A program made the position numbers and the translations under genes. Of a DNA stretch of 9,915 nucleotides, positions 1 to 5,701 are shown in pieces. Within the stretch, counting starts at the first letter, position 1; each line of letters opens with the position of its first letter. Below the pieces are notes generated by a model that saw only the letters and a program-made list of their open reading frames with translations, had not been told where the DNA came from and did not search any database. The stretch comes from an uncultured beta proteobacterium (lineage in GTDB: Bacteria > Pseudomonadota > Gammaproteobacteria > Burkholderiales > Burkholderiaceae_C), in assembly GCA_903927495.1 (NCBI GenBank), contig CAIYNH010000866.1, positions 1 to 9,915 on the forward strand. Reading direction: 5' to 3'.

Positions 1-2
1 AG

Positions 3-224
3 CTAAGTTCAACTTTATCTGTGGGGCAGATGAATACCGATTTTCCGGGTTCAACGCCAGATCGTCAGGATAGCGCTCTGAATTTGGGCTTAACGTTGAA
101 ATATGCGCTTTCTCGCTGGCTGAAAGTCGGTGTTGATCTTTCCAGCACAGACAGCACTTCAAATATTGCGGGCAGCGAGTTCAAACGCACCACCACAATG
201 TTCACGCTTGAAGCTGCACTTTGA
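3..224 (+). CDS. Outer-membrane beta-barrel protein of exopolysaccharide locus (3' part only)
   Basis: This frame is open from the window edge to a TGA at 222-224, so only the last 73 codons are seen and the true start lies outside. The visible protein has alternating polar and hydrophobic strands separated by Asp/Ser/Asn-rich turns (for example LKYALSRWLKVGVDLSST, then the final strand RTTTMFTLEAAL). This is typical of the C-terminal hairpins of a beta-barrel. It lies just upstream of a short OPX protein and a Wzc-like kinase, the position of VpsM in the Vibrio vps-II cluster. In such loci a beta-barrel porin is thought to carry the polymer across the outer membrane. The last residue is Leu rather than the usual aromatic. 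The barrel call rests on strand pattern and context; the specific family is inferred. A GTG at 21 is internal, because the frame continues upstream of it. Confidence 0.6.
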   Translation, partial: LSSTLSVGQMNTDFPGSTPDRQDSALNLGLTLKYALSRWLKVGVDLSSTDSTSNIAGSEFKRTTTMFTLEAAL

Positions 225-418
225 AAATTTGGAATGCTTGCTTTTCCGGCAAGGCTTGTATGCGCTAACTGACCAGGGAGGTTGAAAATTCAAAAGTGCC
301 ATTTGTTTCCGTCATTGCGACGACTGCGATCTAATATTGCATGGATCACCGCGTCGCTCTACCATTCAATGACGAAGTCCGGTACATTTGCAATTGCGAT
401 TTCCCCTAAGGAGTATTC
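225..418 (+). other. Intergenic leader between the beta-barrel and OPX genes
   Basis: This is 194 bp without a supportable gene. It ends in a good Shine-Dalgarno sequence, AAGGAG at 408-413. A TAATAT box at 332-337 could be a -10, but no -35 hexamer sits at a normal distance. A weak 5-bp hairpin (CTTGC/GCAAG, 237-253) has no T-tract and is not a convincing terminator. A small palindrome, GCAATTGC, is at 390-397. An internal promoter is possible because the gap is much longer than the other gaps in the operon, but the sequence does not prove it. Confidence 0.4.
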
Positions 419-1093
419 ATGATGAAGGTTGCTTTACCGAACATGGGCTTGCAGCTGCTTCGTAGTTTTATTTCGTTTTGTTTGTTATTGCTTGTTTTAT
501 GGTTTACGCCAGCCCAAGCGCAGTTTTTCGACAGTAGTCCAACCGTCAAACCGGGGCAGGTTCTGTCTCAACCGCAAACAAAAGCGGAACCTGCCAAAAC
601 ACCCGAGTCTTCTGCTTCCGACAGTTTGCTTTCCACTTACCAGTTGGCTGCGGGCGACGTGATTACCGTGCGGGTGTTTGGCGAGGACGATCTGAGTCGA
701 GAAAAAGTTCGTCTCACAGATGCGGGCACCATTCCCTACCCAATTTTGGGTGAAGTCAAGGCGCTGGGATTGACCATTGGCGAAATTGAACGCGCCATCA
801 CCAGCGGACTGAAAGGTCGTTATTTGATTAACCCCCGTGTCTCAGTGACAGTTGAAGAATACCGACCGTTTTACATTAACGGCATGGTGGAAAAACCTGG
901 TGGCTACCCGTTTCAACCAGGTTTGACGGTGCTAAAGGCGAGTTCTCTGGCAGGTGGGTTCAAGGAGCGCGCTTCATACTCAAAGATTACCATCATTCGC
1001 GAAATTGACCCCAAAGCCGGGCCTCAAAAGGCGACGATCAACACCCCAGTCAATCCTGGCGACACGATCTTTATCGAAGAATCATTTTTTTGA
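419..1093 (+). CDS. Polysaccharide export (OPX, Wza/VpsN-like) periplasmic protein
   Basis: This 224-residue protein would form the periplasmic part of the exopolysaccharide export channel, linking the inner-membrane co-polymerase to the outer membrane. It has an N-terminal signal peptide (hydrophobic core about residues 16-29, cleavage likely after AQA near residue 34). A Poly_export domain covers about 73-147 (YQLAAGDVITVRVFGEDDL). An SLBB domain starts near 149 (YINGMVEKPGGYPFQPG), and the protein ends with the typical PGDTIFIEESFF. It is much shorter than E. coli Wza: it has one SLBB repeat and lacks the C-terminal amphipathic helix that forms Wza's outer-membrane pore. No lipobox cysteine is seen (Cys21 lies inside the hydrophobic core), so it is probably soluble. 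That fits a partnership with the upstream beta-barrel. AAGGAG at 408-413 serves ATG 419; ATG 422 directly follows and is equally possible. The stop overlaps the TTG start candidate of the next gene. Confidence 0.9.
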   Translation: MMKVALPNMGLQLLRSFISFCLLLLVLWFTPAQAQFFDSSPTVKPGQVLSQPQTKAEPAKTPESSASDSLLSTYQLAAGDVITVRVFGEDDLSREKVRLTDAGTIPYPILGEVKALGLTIGEIERAITSGLKGRYLINPRVSVTVEEYRPFYINGMVEKPGGYPFQPGLTVLKASSLAGGFKERASYSKITIIREIDPKAGPQKATINTPVNPGDTIFIEESFF

Positions 1094-1107
1094 ACCCGAG
1101 TCCGATA

Positions 1108-3375
1108 ATGTCTGAATTACAACGGGCTGGCGCGACGCCGGCCAAGCACGCCTTTTTTGCAGATCAGTCTGAGCGCGAGCCAAGTCTGGACTTTTTGGAA
1201 TACTGGCGCACCCTGCTTAAACGCAAGTGGGCCATTTTGGCTTTTGCGGCAGTCGTCACCTTGGTAGCAGGAGTCGTGGCGTTTGTCAGTACCCCCATCT
1301 ATGAGGCAAAAACTACACTGTTGATTGAAACAAACAAGCAAAAAGTGGTGACTATCGAGGATGTATATGGTGGAGTAGGCTCATCACGTGAATACTTTCA
1401 AACTCAAGTTGAAATCATCAAATCACGCGAGGTGGCGCTGAAAGCCATCAGCAAACTAAAGCTGTATGACGACCCTGCCTTTGATCCACGGCAGCCCCCA
1501 AAAGGTTTTTCTGCTTTTTTGCAGCAATTGGGACTTGTAAAATTAGGCCCTGCGCGGGAGTGGTCAGAACAGCAATTGATTGAAGCGGTTTATGGTGCTT
1601 TCTCGTCCAATTTGTTCATCGAGCCGGTTCGAATGAGCCAACTCGTTACTATCCGCTTCACCTCGCCAAATCCGGCGTTGGCGGCGACTGTTGCAAACGG
1701 CATGGCCCAGACTTACATCGAGAATGATCTCGATGCTCGCTACCAGATGACTCGCACAGCATCGATTTGGCTGCAAGAAAGACTTTCTGGTCTAAAAGAT
1801 AAACTCAATCAGTCTGAACAAGTATTGCAGAATTACCGCGAAAAAATCGGTGTCGTCAATATTGACAAATCAAGCCAAAGCGGAAATGCTCAGCAGATTG
1901 AGCCACTTCAAATGCGCCTGATTGAAGCACGGTCACGTCGTGCTGAAGTTGAGGCGACTTACAAAATTATCAAGGATGCCACGAAGGTTGGCGAATTGGC
2001 ATCTCAGCCAGCGGTATTAAACAGTGTGCAAGTGTCGGAGGCTAAACGCACTGCCAGCGAGGCAGCTCGCAAACTTGCCGAAGTGTCGCAACGCTACGGC
2101 AAGGATCACCCGAAATACGTACAGGCCGATTCGGATTTAAAGTTAATGGAGGAAAACCTTCAACGCCAGATTGACTTGGTGGTGGGTAGTGTTAACAACG
2201 AATACGAGCGTGCTAAAAGTACAGAAAAAATGCTGGAGAATGCTTTAGGCGCAGCACGCGGTTCTGTTCAAACCATTAATCGCAAGGAGTTCGAGTTGGG
2301 CCAATACGAGCGCGAAGTTGACTCAAATCGGCAGATGTACGACATGTTCATCAAACGCTCCAAGGAAACGAGTGTTGCTGGCGATCTGCAAACAACGGTG
2401 GCTAGAGTGGTAGATGCTGCAGCCTTACCTGGGGGCCCTATCAAACCGAATAAAAGACAAATTATTCTGGTTGCGCTATTTTTAGGATTGCTAGTGGGTG
2501 CATTGTTGGCGTTATTGGTGGAACTGCTTGATAACACCCTTAAAAGTACCGAAGAAATTGAATCACGCCTCAAGCAGCCATTGTTGACGGTGTTACCGAT
2601 GTTGTCCAAGCTAGATGCCGTGCGAACGACCAGCGGGCATTTGGTGATGGATTCACCCAACTCGCTGTATTCCGAGGCAGTTCGCACGGCTCGCACCGGT
2701 GTGCTGCTGTCGTCAGTTGACCTAGCCTCACGGGTGCTGGTGATTACGTCAAGCGTGCCAGGCGAAGGTAAAACCACCTTTTCTAGCAACTTGGCGCTGG
2801 CCCATGCTTTTACCCAGAAAACTTTACTGATTGATGCCGACATGCGTCGCCCCAGCATCGCCAAGGCTCACGGTTTGGATGTTACTGCGGCTGGTTTGTC
2901 GGAACTGGTGGCTGGTAGTGCGCAACTCGAAGATTGCCTGCAGCAAGTCAAAGACAGCAATCTGATGGTGATTGGTTCCGGAATTATTCCACCCAACCCG
3001 CTTGAGTTGCTTCACTCTGAGAGTTTTGTGCGTACCCTTGAAGCACTGAGTCGCAAATTTGAGATGATCATTATTGACTCGCCGCCGGTAGAGTTGGTCA
3101 GTGATGCGCTGGTGCTTGCGTCGCACGCCAGTGGGGTCATTTTTGTGACAAAAGCTCAAAGCACACCCTTGCCGATAGTGCGAAAAGCCTTAAAACGCCT
3201 GCGCCGTGCAGATGGTCACATTTTGGGGGTGGTGCTCAATGCACTTGATTTCAACAAAGCTGAGAAGTATTACGGCGAATACTCAGGCTATGGCAAGCAT
3301 GGCTACGGTACTTATGGCTCCGCCTATGGAGAGGCTTACGGTTCTAGCGGCCAAGCCGCAAAAGCTAAAGCCTAG
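1108..3375 (+). CDS. Wzc-like polysaccharide co-polymerase / BY-type tyrosine autokinase
   Basis: This inner-membrane protein controls exopolysaccharide polymerisation and export through reversible tyrosine phosphorylation. Numbered from ATG 1108 (755 residues), a Wzz domain surrounds TM1 (about 41-62). A long periplasmic coiled-coil stretch covers about 205-385, followed by a GNVR segment ending in the Pro-rich PGGPIKPNK and TM2 (about 452-472). The fused cytoplasmic kinase has the oligomerisation motif E523-x2-R526-x2-R529 (EAVRTAR), Walker A PGEGKTT with Lys555, Walker A' LLIDADMRRP (Asp576, Asp578) and Walker B MIIIDSPP (Asp657). The tail at 721-744 holds eight tyrosines among glycines, the usual autophosphorylation cluster. 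All key residues are present. An in-frame TTG at 1090 would add six residues and overlap the upstream stop. I prefer the ATG because TTG is rare and neither start has a strong Shine-Dalgarno. The PHP phosphatase starts 6 bp after this gene. Confidence 0.95.
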   Translation: MSELQRAGATPAKHAFFADQSEREPSLDFLEYWRTLLKRKWAILAFAAVVTLVAGVVAFVSTPIYEAKTTLLIETNKQKVVTIEDVYGGVGSSREYFQTQVEIIKSREVALKAISKLKLYDDPAFDPRQPPKGFSAFLQQLGLVKLGPAREWSEQQLIEAVYGAFSSNLFIEPVRMSQLVTIRFTSPNPALAATVANGMAQTYIENDLDARYQMTRTASIWLQERLSGLKDKLNQSEQVLQNYREKIGVVNIDKSSQSGNAQQIEPLQMRLIEARSRRAEVEATYKIIKDATKVGELASQPAVLNSVQVSEAKRTASEAARKLAEVSQRYGKDHPKYVQADSDLKLMEENLQRQIDLVVGSVNNEYERAKSTEKMLENALGAARGSVQTINRKEFELGQYEREVDSNRQMYDMFIKRSKETSVAGDLQTTVARVVDAAALPGGPIKPNKRQIILVALFLGLLVGALLALLVELLDNTLKSTEEIESRLKQPLLTVLPMLSKLDAVRTTSGHLVMDSPNSLYSEAVRTARTGVLLSSVDLASRVLVITSSVPGEGKTTFSSNLALAHAFTQKTLLIDADMRRPSIAKAHGLDVTAAGLSELVAGSAQLEDCLQQVKDSNLMVIGSGIIPPNPLELLHSESFVRTLEALSRKFEMIIIDSPPVELVSDALVLASHASGVIFVTKAQSTPLPIVRKALKRLRRADGHILGVVLNALDFNKAEKYYGEYSGYGKHGYGTYGSAYGEAYGSSGQAAKAKA

Positions 3376-3381
3376 CGGCAC

Positions 3382-4107
3382 ATGATTGACCTCCATTGTC
3401 ATTTTTTACCCGGCATAGATGATGGGCCAGAAACCATGGCTCAAGCCATGGACTTGGCACGTGCGGCGTTGGCAAATGGCATCACGCATTCTGTCTTGAC
3501 TTCGCATATACACCCTGGTCGATACCCAAATCAGCGGCGCAATCTTGAAGTGGCAGTAGCAAGTTTTCAATCAGAGTTGGCGGCGGCCAGGATTGATCTG
3601 GATGTGCGGATGGGAGCAGAGGCGCGTTTGTGCCCTGAATTGATTGACTTGCTGGCCACTAAGCAAGTGCCGTTTTTGGGACTGGTTGGTGGGTACAGCA
3701 TTTTGTTGTTGGAGTTTCCACATCAGATGGTTCCTGTGGGTAGTCTTAAGTTTATCAACAGCTTGCTGAAGATCAAAATTCGCCCTCTGATTGCTCATCC
3801 CGAACGCAATAAGGCCATCATGGCCAACCCGGAAAAAATTGGTGAATTTGCCGAAGCGGGATGCTGGCTGCAACTGACAGCCGGCTCACTGGTTGGCAGG
3901 TTTGGCCCGCAAGCTCAGCAAACCGCTTTTAAGATCATTGATGCCGGCTGGAACTGTCTGCTGGCAACCGATGCCCACAATCTCGAAAACCGCCCGCCAC
4001 TGCTGAGTGAGGGCAGGGCGGCGCTGTGTGATCGGTATGGCGAAGCAGTAGCCAATAGCATGGTGCTGGAAAAGCCTGCGCGTATTTTGGGCCTGGAGTG
4101 TGCCTGA
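3382..4107 (+). CDS. cpsB: PHP-family protein-tyrosine phosphatase (CpsB/YwqE type)
   Basis: This 241-residue metal-dependent phosphatase is predicted to dephosphorylate the tyrosine tail of the adjacent Wzc-like kinase and so set polymer output. PHP-domain metal ligands are easy to see: His5 and His7 in LHCHFLPGIDDG (with Asp13-Asp14), a second histidine block in TSHIHPGRYPNQ, the acidic segment GAEARLCPEL, His139 in LIAHPERN, and Asp197-x-His199 in LLATDAHN. Length and motif order match CpsB of Streptococcus and YwqE of Bacillus. No signal peptide or membrane segment is seen, so it is cytoplasmic. It begins 6 bp after the kinase stop without a clear Shine-Dalgarno, which suggests translation coupled to the kinase. 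Most Gram-negative Wzc systems use a low-molecular-weight phosphatase (Wzb) instead, and none is visible here. Substrate is inferred from neighbours. Confidence 0.92.
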   Translation: MIDLHCHFLPGIDDGPETMAQAMDLARAALANGITHSVLTSHIHPGRYPNQRRNLEVAVASFQSELAAARIDLDVRMGAEARLCPELIDLLATKQVPFLGLVGGYSILLLEFPHQMVPVGSLKFINSLLKIKIRPLIAHPERNKAIMANPEKIGEFAEAGCWLQLTAGSLVGRFGPQAQQTAFKIIDAGWNCLLATDAHNLENRPPLLSEGRAALCDRYGEAVANSMVLEKPARILGLECA

Positions 4108-4113
4108 GCGCTT

Positions 4114-4815
4114 ATGTGGGCAAGTAGTCTTCTGCGTCGCACCGGTATTACCCTGGCAGCCTTGATGTTGCTGGGGTTCGGCGTACAGAGCATTAGGCAT
4201 GGTATCCGCATTGCCTTGACTGACGCTAACACACTTGGTGTGCGCTGGACCATTGGCCTGTGGCGCGATGGTAAAGGCCCGGTTGTTACGCCTGAGTTGT
4301 GGACCAAAACCCGAGATGAGTTGCTCGGGGCATTGCAAGTCACACCTGATAACCCACAATTGCACGAAGACCTGGGGTATTTGCATGCGTCGCGCGCGAT
4401 CGGTATGGGCTGGCCCAAAATGGACAGCCCAGAAGAGCTAGTACGCCAAGACTTGCTGTTGAACGCTATTAAACATTACCGCGCAGCGATTGCCCTGCGA
4501 CCGACGTTTCCGCATCCATGGGCCTATATCGCCTTTGCCAAGCACCTGCAAGGCAACCAGGATGCTGAATTTTGGCTGGCGTTTGATAAAGCACTGCTCT
4601 TGGGCAGCTTTGCCGAAGGTGTGCAACCTGTGTTAGCAAAACTGGCTTTTGCCCAGTGGCTGGCACTCACGCCAGAGCGCAGGCAGCGAGTGACTACCAT
4701 GATCACCTCAGCAAGTGGTCAAACACGATTGATGCTGATCGGCATGATTGAAAAAGCGGGCGTTGAGGTGCCTGGCATGATTGACACTATCGGGACGACA
4801 GTGCAACAGAAGTAG
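4114..4815 (+). CDS. Membrane-anchored TPR-like protein of the exopolysaccharide operon (possibly VpsP family)
   Basis: This 233-residue protein has no recognised catalytic motif. An N-terminal hydrophobic segment (about residues 10-25, after basic RR) is a signal anchor or uncleaved signal peptide, which puts the rest in the periplasm. Residues about 65-160 look like degenerate tetratricopeptide helices: LGALQVTPDNPQLHEDLGYL, then AIKHYRAAIALRPTFPHPWA and a further helix pair, each showing the alanine, tyrosine and proline spacing of TPRs. It starts 6 bp after the phosphatase stop, in the same frame, with no convincing ribosome binding site, so coupled translation is likely. The gene order beta-barrel, OPX, Wzc-like, then this protein matches vpsM-N-O-P of Vibrio apart from the inserted phosphatase. 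VpsP is therefore the best guess, but it is based on position, not on a motif. It is the last + strand gene and ends 3 bp from the convergent LapG-like gene. Confidence 0.75.
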   Translation: MWASSLLRRTGITLAALMLLGFGVQSIRHGIRIALTDANTLGVRWTIGLWRDGKGPVVTPELWTKTRDELLGALQVTPDNPQLHEDLGYLHASRAIGMGWPKMDSPEELVRQDLLLNAIKHYRAAIALRPTFPHPWAYIAFAKHLQGNQDAEFWLAFDKALLLGSFAEGVQPVLAKLAFAQWLALTPERRQRVTTMITSASGQTRLMLIGMIEKAGVEVPGMIDTIGTTVQQK

Positions 4816-4818
4816 TTC

Positions 4819-5490
4819 TCACATTTTTTGCTCTTTTGCCAATCTGTCCAGCAGGTCGCGCCAGAGGCGCACGTTGCTGGCACCACCCTTGCTGGCTGCG
4901 GCACCGGTAACCCATAAATCGTCGTCATTAAAACCATATACCGGATCCAGGTCTGTGCGCTGGGATGCCGGGCGAATGTCGCTGATGAGGTTGTCAAGAA
5001 TCAGGGGCTCGGCATCAGGCGTAGGGTAATAGGCTAAAACCATGTGTGATTCGCCGAGTTTGACTGCGCGCACATAGGTAATGCGCAGTTTTGAGATCGG
5101 GATACCTATGTCTTTCAGCGACAGATATTTAGCTATGGAATAGTCTTCACAGTCACCGCCAAATGAGCCCAGCATCTCAACCGGGGTGGCCCAGTAGTCC
5201 TCCACGCCCCAATGCTTCGTGTCCGTAAAATAGGGCACCTGGTTAAAAAAACCGTTGACTTGCTGCAAGCCTGTTGCGTCTGCACGGCCACCTGCTATAG
5301 CCGATTTGTTGTCGCGCACCAGTCGCTGCCAGACGGCTAAGCGCGGCGTGGCAGTTTTACCCCATCGGCTTTCTACGAAAGCCAGTAGCTTTTCTGAAAA
5401 ATCGACCAGACTCGCGCGACCCAAACCCGCCATAGACAGCAGCAATGCAAAAACTGCAAACCAAACCATCCATGGAGAACGACGCAACAA
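4819..5490 (-). CDS. lapG: LapG-like periplasmic transglutaminase-like cysteine protease (BTLCP)
   Basis: This 223-residue protein has an N-terminal signal peptide (RR, hydrophobic core about 8-22, cleavage near GRA26-S27) and a bacterial transglutaminase-like cysteine proteinase domain. The Cys-His-Asp triad is visible: Cys114 in FGGDCEDYSIAKY, His149 in GESHMVLAYY and Asp166 in LILDNL. Asp113 and Glu115 beside the catalytic cysteine match the calcium-binding pair of LapG. In Pseudomonas and Legionella, LapG cuts surface adhesins at a di-alanine site unless held by the c-di-GMP receptor LapD. No lapD or RTX adhesin is in this window, so the exact role is inferred. I chose TTG 5488-5490 because AGGA sits 7 nt upstream and it gives a proper signal peptide. 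The first ATG (5467-5469) has no Shine-Dalgarno and would lose the basic N-terminus. It converges on the exopolysaccharide operon and diverges from the alanine-repeat gene. Confidence 0.88.
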   Translation of the reverse strand: MLRRSPWMVWFAVFALLLSMAGLGRASLVDFSEKLLAFVESRWGKTATPRLAVWQRLVRDNKSAIAGGRADATGLQQVNGFFNQVPYFTDTKHWGVEDYWATPVEMLGSFGGDCEDYSIAKYLSLKDIGIPISKLRITYVRAVKLGESHMVLAYYPTPDAEPLILDNLISDIRPASQRTDLDPVYGFNDDDLWVTGAAASKGGASNVRLWRDLLDRLAKEQKM

Positions 5491-5650
5491 ACCTGATTCC
5501 TATAGAAGTTGATGAGAAATAACAACCATCGGGGGCATCTTACCTTGAGCCATTGCGCTTCGAGAGTGCGCCTGGCGGGCACTGCAGCGACTCCCATGTG
5601 TATAAAACATCACACACAAGTCAAATTTTCAAAGGTGTACGCAGCTCAAA

Positions 5651-5661
5651 CAGGTCACCTG
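5651..5661. promoter_or_regulatory. Palindrome CAGGT-C-ACCTG (possible operator)
   Basis: An 11-bp perfect palindrome with 5-bp arms around a central C lies directly upstream of the extended -10 box at 5662-5670, in the position of the spacer or -35 region. A dimeric regulator bound here would block or assist RNA polymerase. The palindrome is short and could be chance; no regulator gene is nearby. Confidence 0.3.
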
Positions 5662-5670
5662 TGATATATT
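5662..5670 (+). promoter_or_regulatory. Predicted extended -10 promoter of the alanine-repeat gene
   Basis: TGATATATT matches the extended -10 form TG-N-TATAAT with one mismatch in the hexamer. The -35 position (CAGCTC, 5642-5647) is poor, as is common for extended -10 promoters. Transcription would begin near 5677, giving a leader of about 25 nt that contains AAGGG at 5690-5694, 7 nt before ATG 5702. Confidence 0.45.
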
Positions 5671-5701
5671 GCACGCTACCAAATTTTCGAAGGGTGGGCA
5701 T

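Larger units (their letters stand above)
5622..5693 (+). repeat. 14-bp direct repeat upstream of the alanine-repeat gene
   Basis: CAAATTTTCAAAGG at 5622-5635 recurs as CAAATTTTCGAAGG at 5680-5693, with one mismatch in 14 and starts 58 bp apart. The second copy contains the ribosome binding site of the alanine-repeat gene. The first lies upstream of the predicted promoter. The pair may be a regulator-binding repeat or a relic of a local duplication of the leader. Confidence 0.5.
5491..5701. promoter_or_regulatory. Divergent control region between lapG-like and alanine-repeat genes
   Basis: These 211 bp must hold start signals for both genes. Toward the right there is an extended -10 box with a palindrome beside it, listed separately. 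Toward the left the minus strand offers TTGACT (about 5617-5622) followed 14-16 bp later by TATACA/TACACA around 5600, a sub-optimal spacing for sigma-70. The Shine-Dalgarno of the lapG-like gene is AGGA on the minus strand, ending 7 nt before TTG 5490. A 14-bp direct repeat is at 5622-5635 and 5680-5693. No coding sequence is supportable here. Confidence 0.45.

Noticed and set aside
237..253. Hairpin after the beta-barrel gene as terminator
   Set aside because: The stem is only 5 bp and no T-run follows it.
2268..2864. 198-codon open frame on the minus strand inside the kinase gene
   Set aside because: It is a shadow of the co-polymerase/kinase, whose Walker motifs and TM2 lie in this stretch; no ribosome binding site or domain supports it.
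3886..4418. Two overlapping minus-strand frames of about 166 codons
   Set aside because: They overlap each other and the ends of the phosphatase and TPR-like genes, and their translations look like out-of-frame sequence.
5573..5586. Sigma-54-like GG...GC element (TGGCGGGCACTGCA)
   Set aside because: The GG to GC spacing is 8 instead of 10 bp.
5597..5614. CRP-like half-sites TGTGT...TCACA
   Set aside because: The distance between half-sites is 8 instead of 6 bp and the left half is imperfect.
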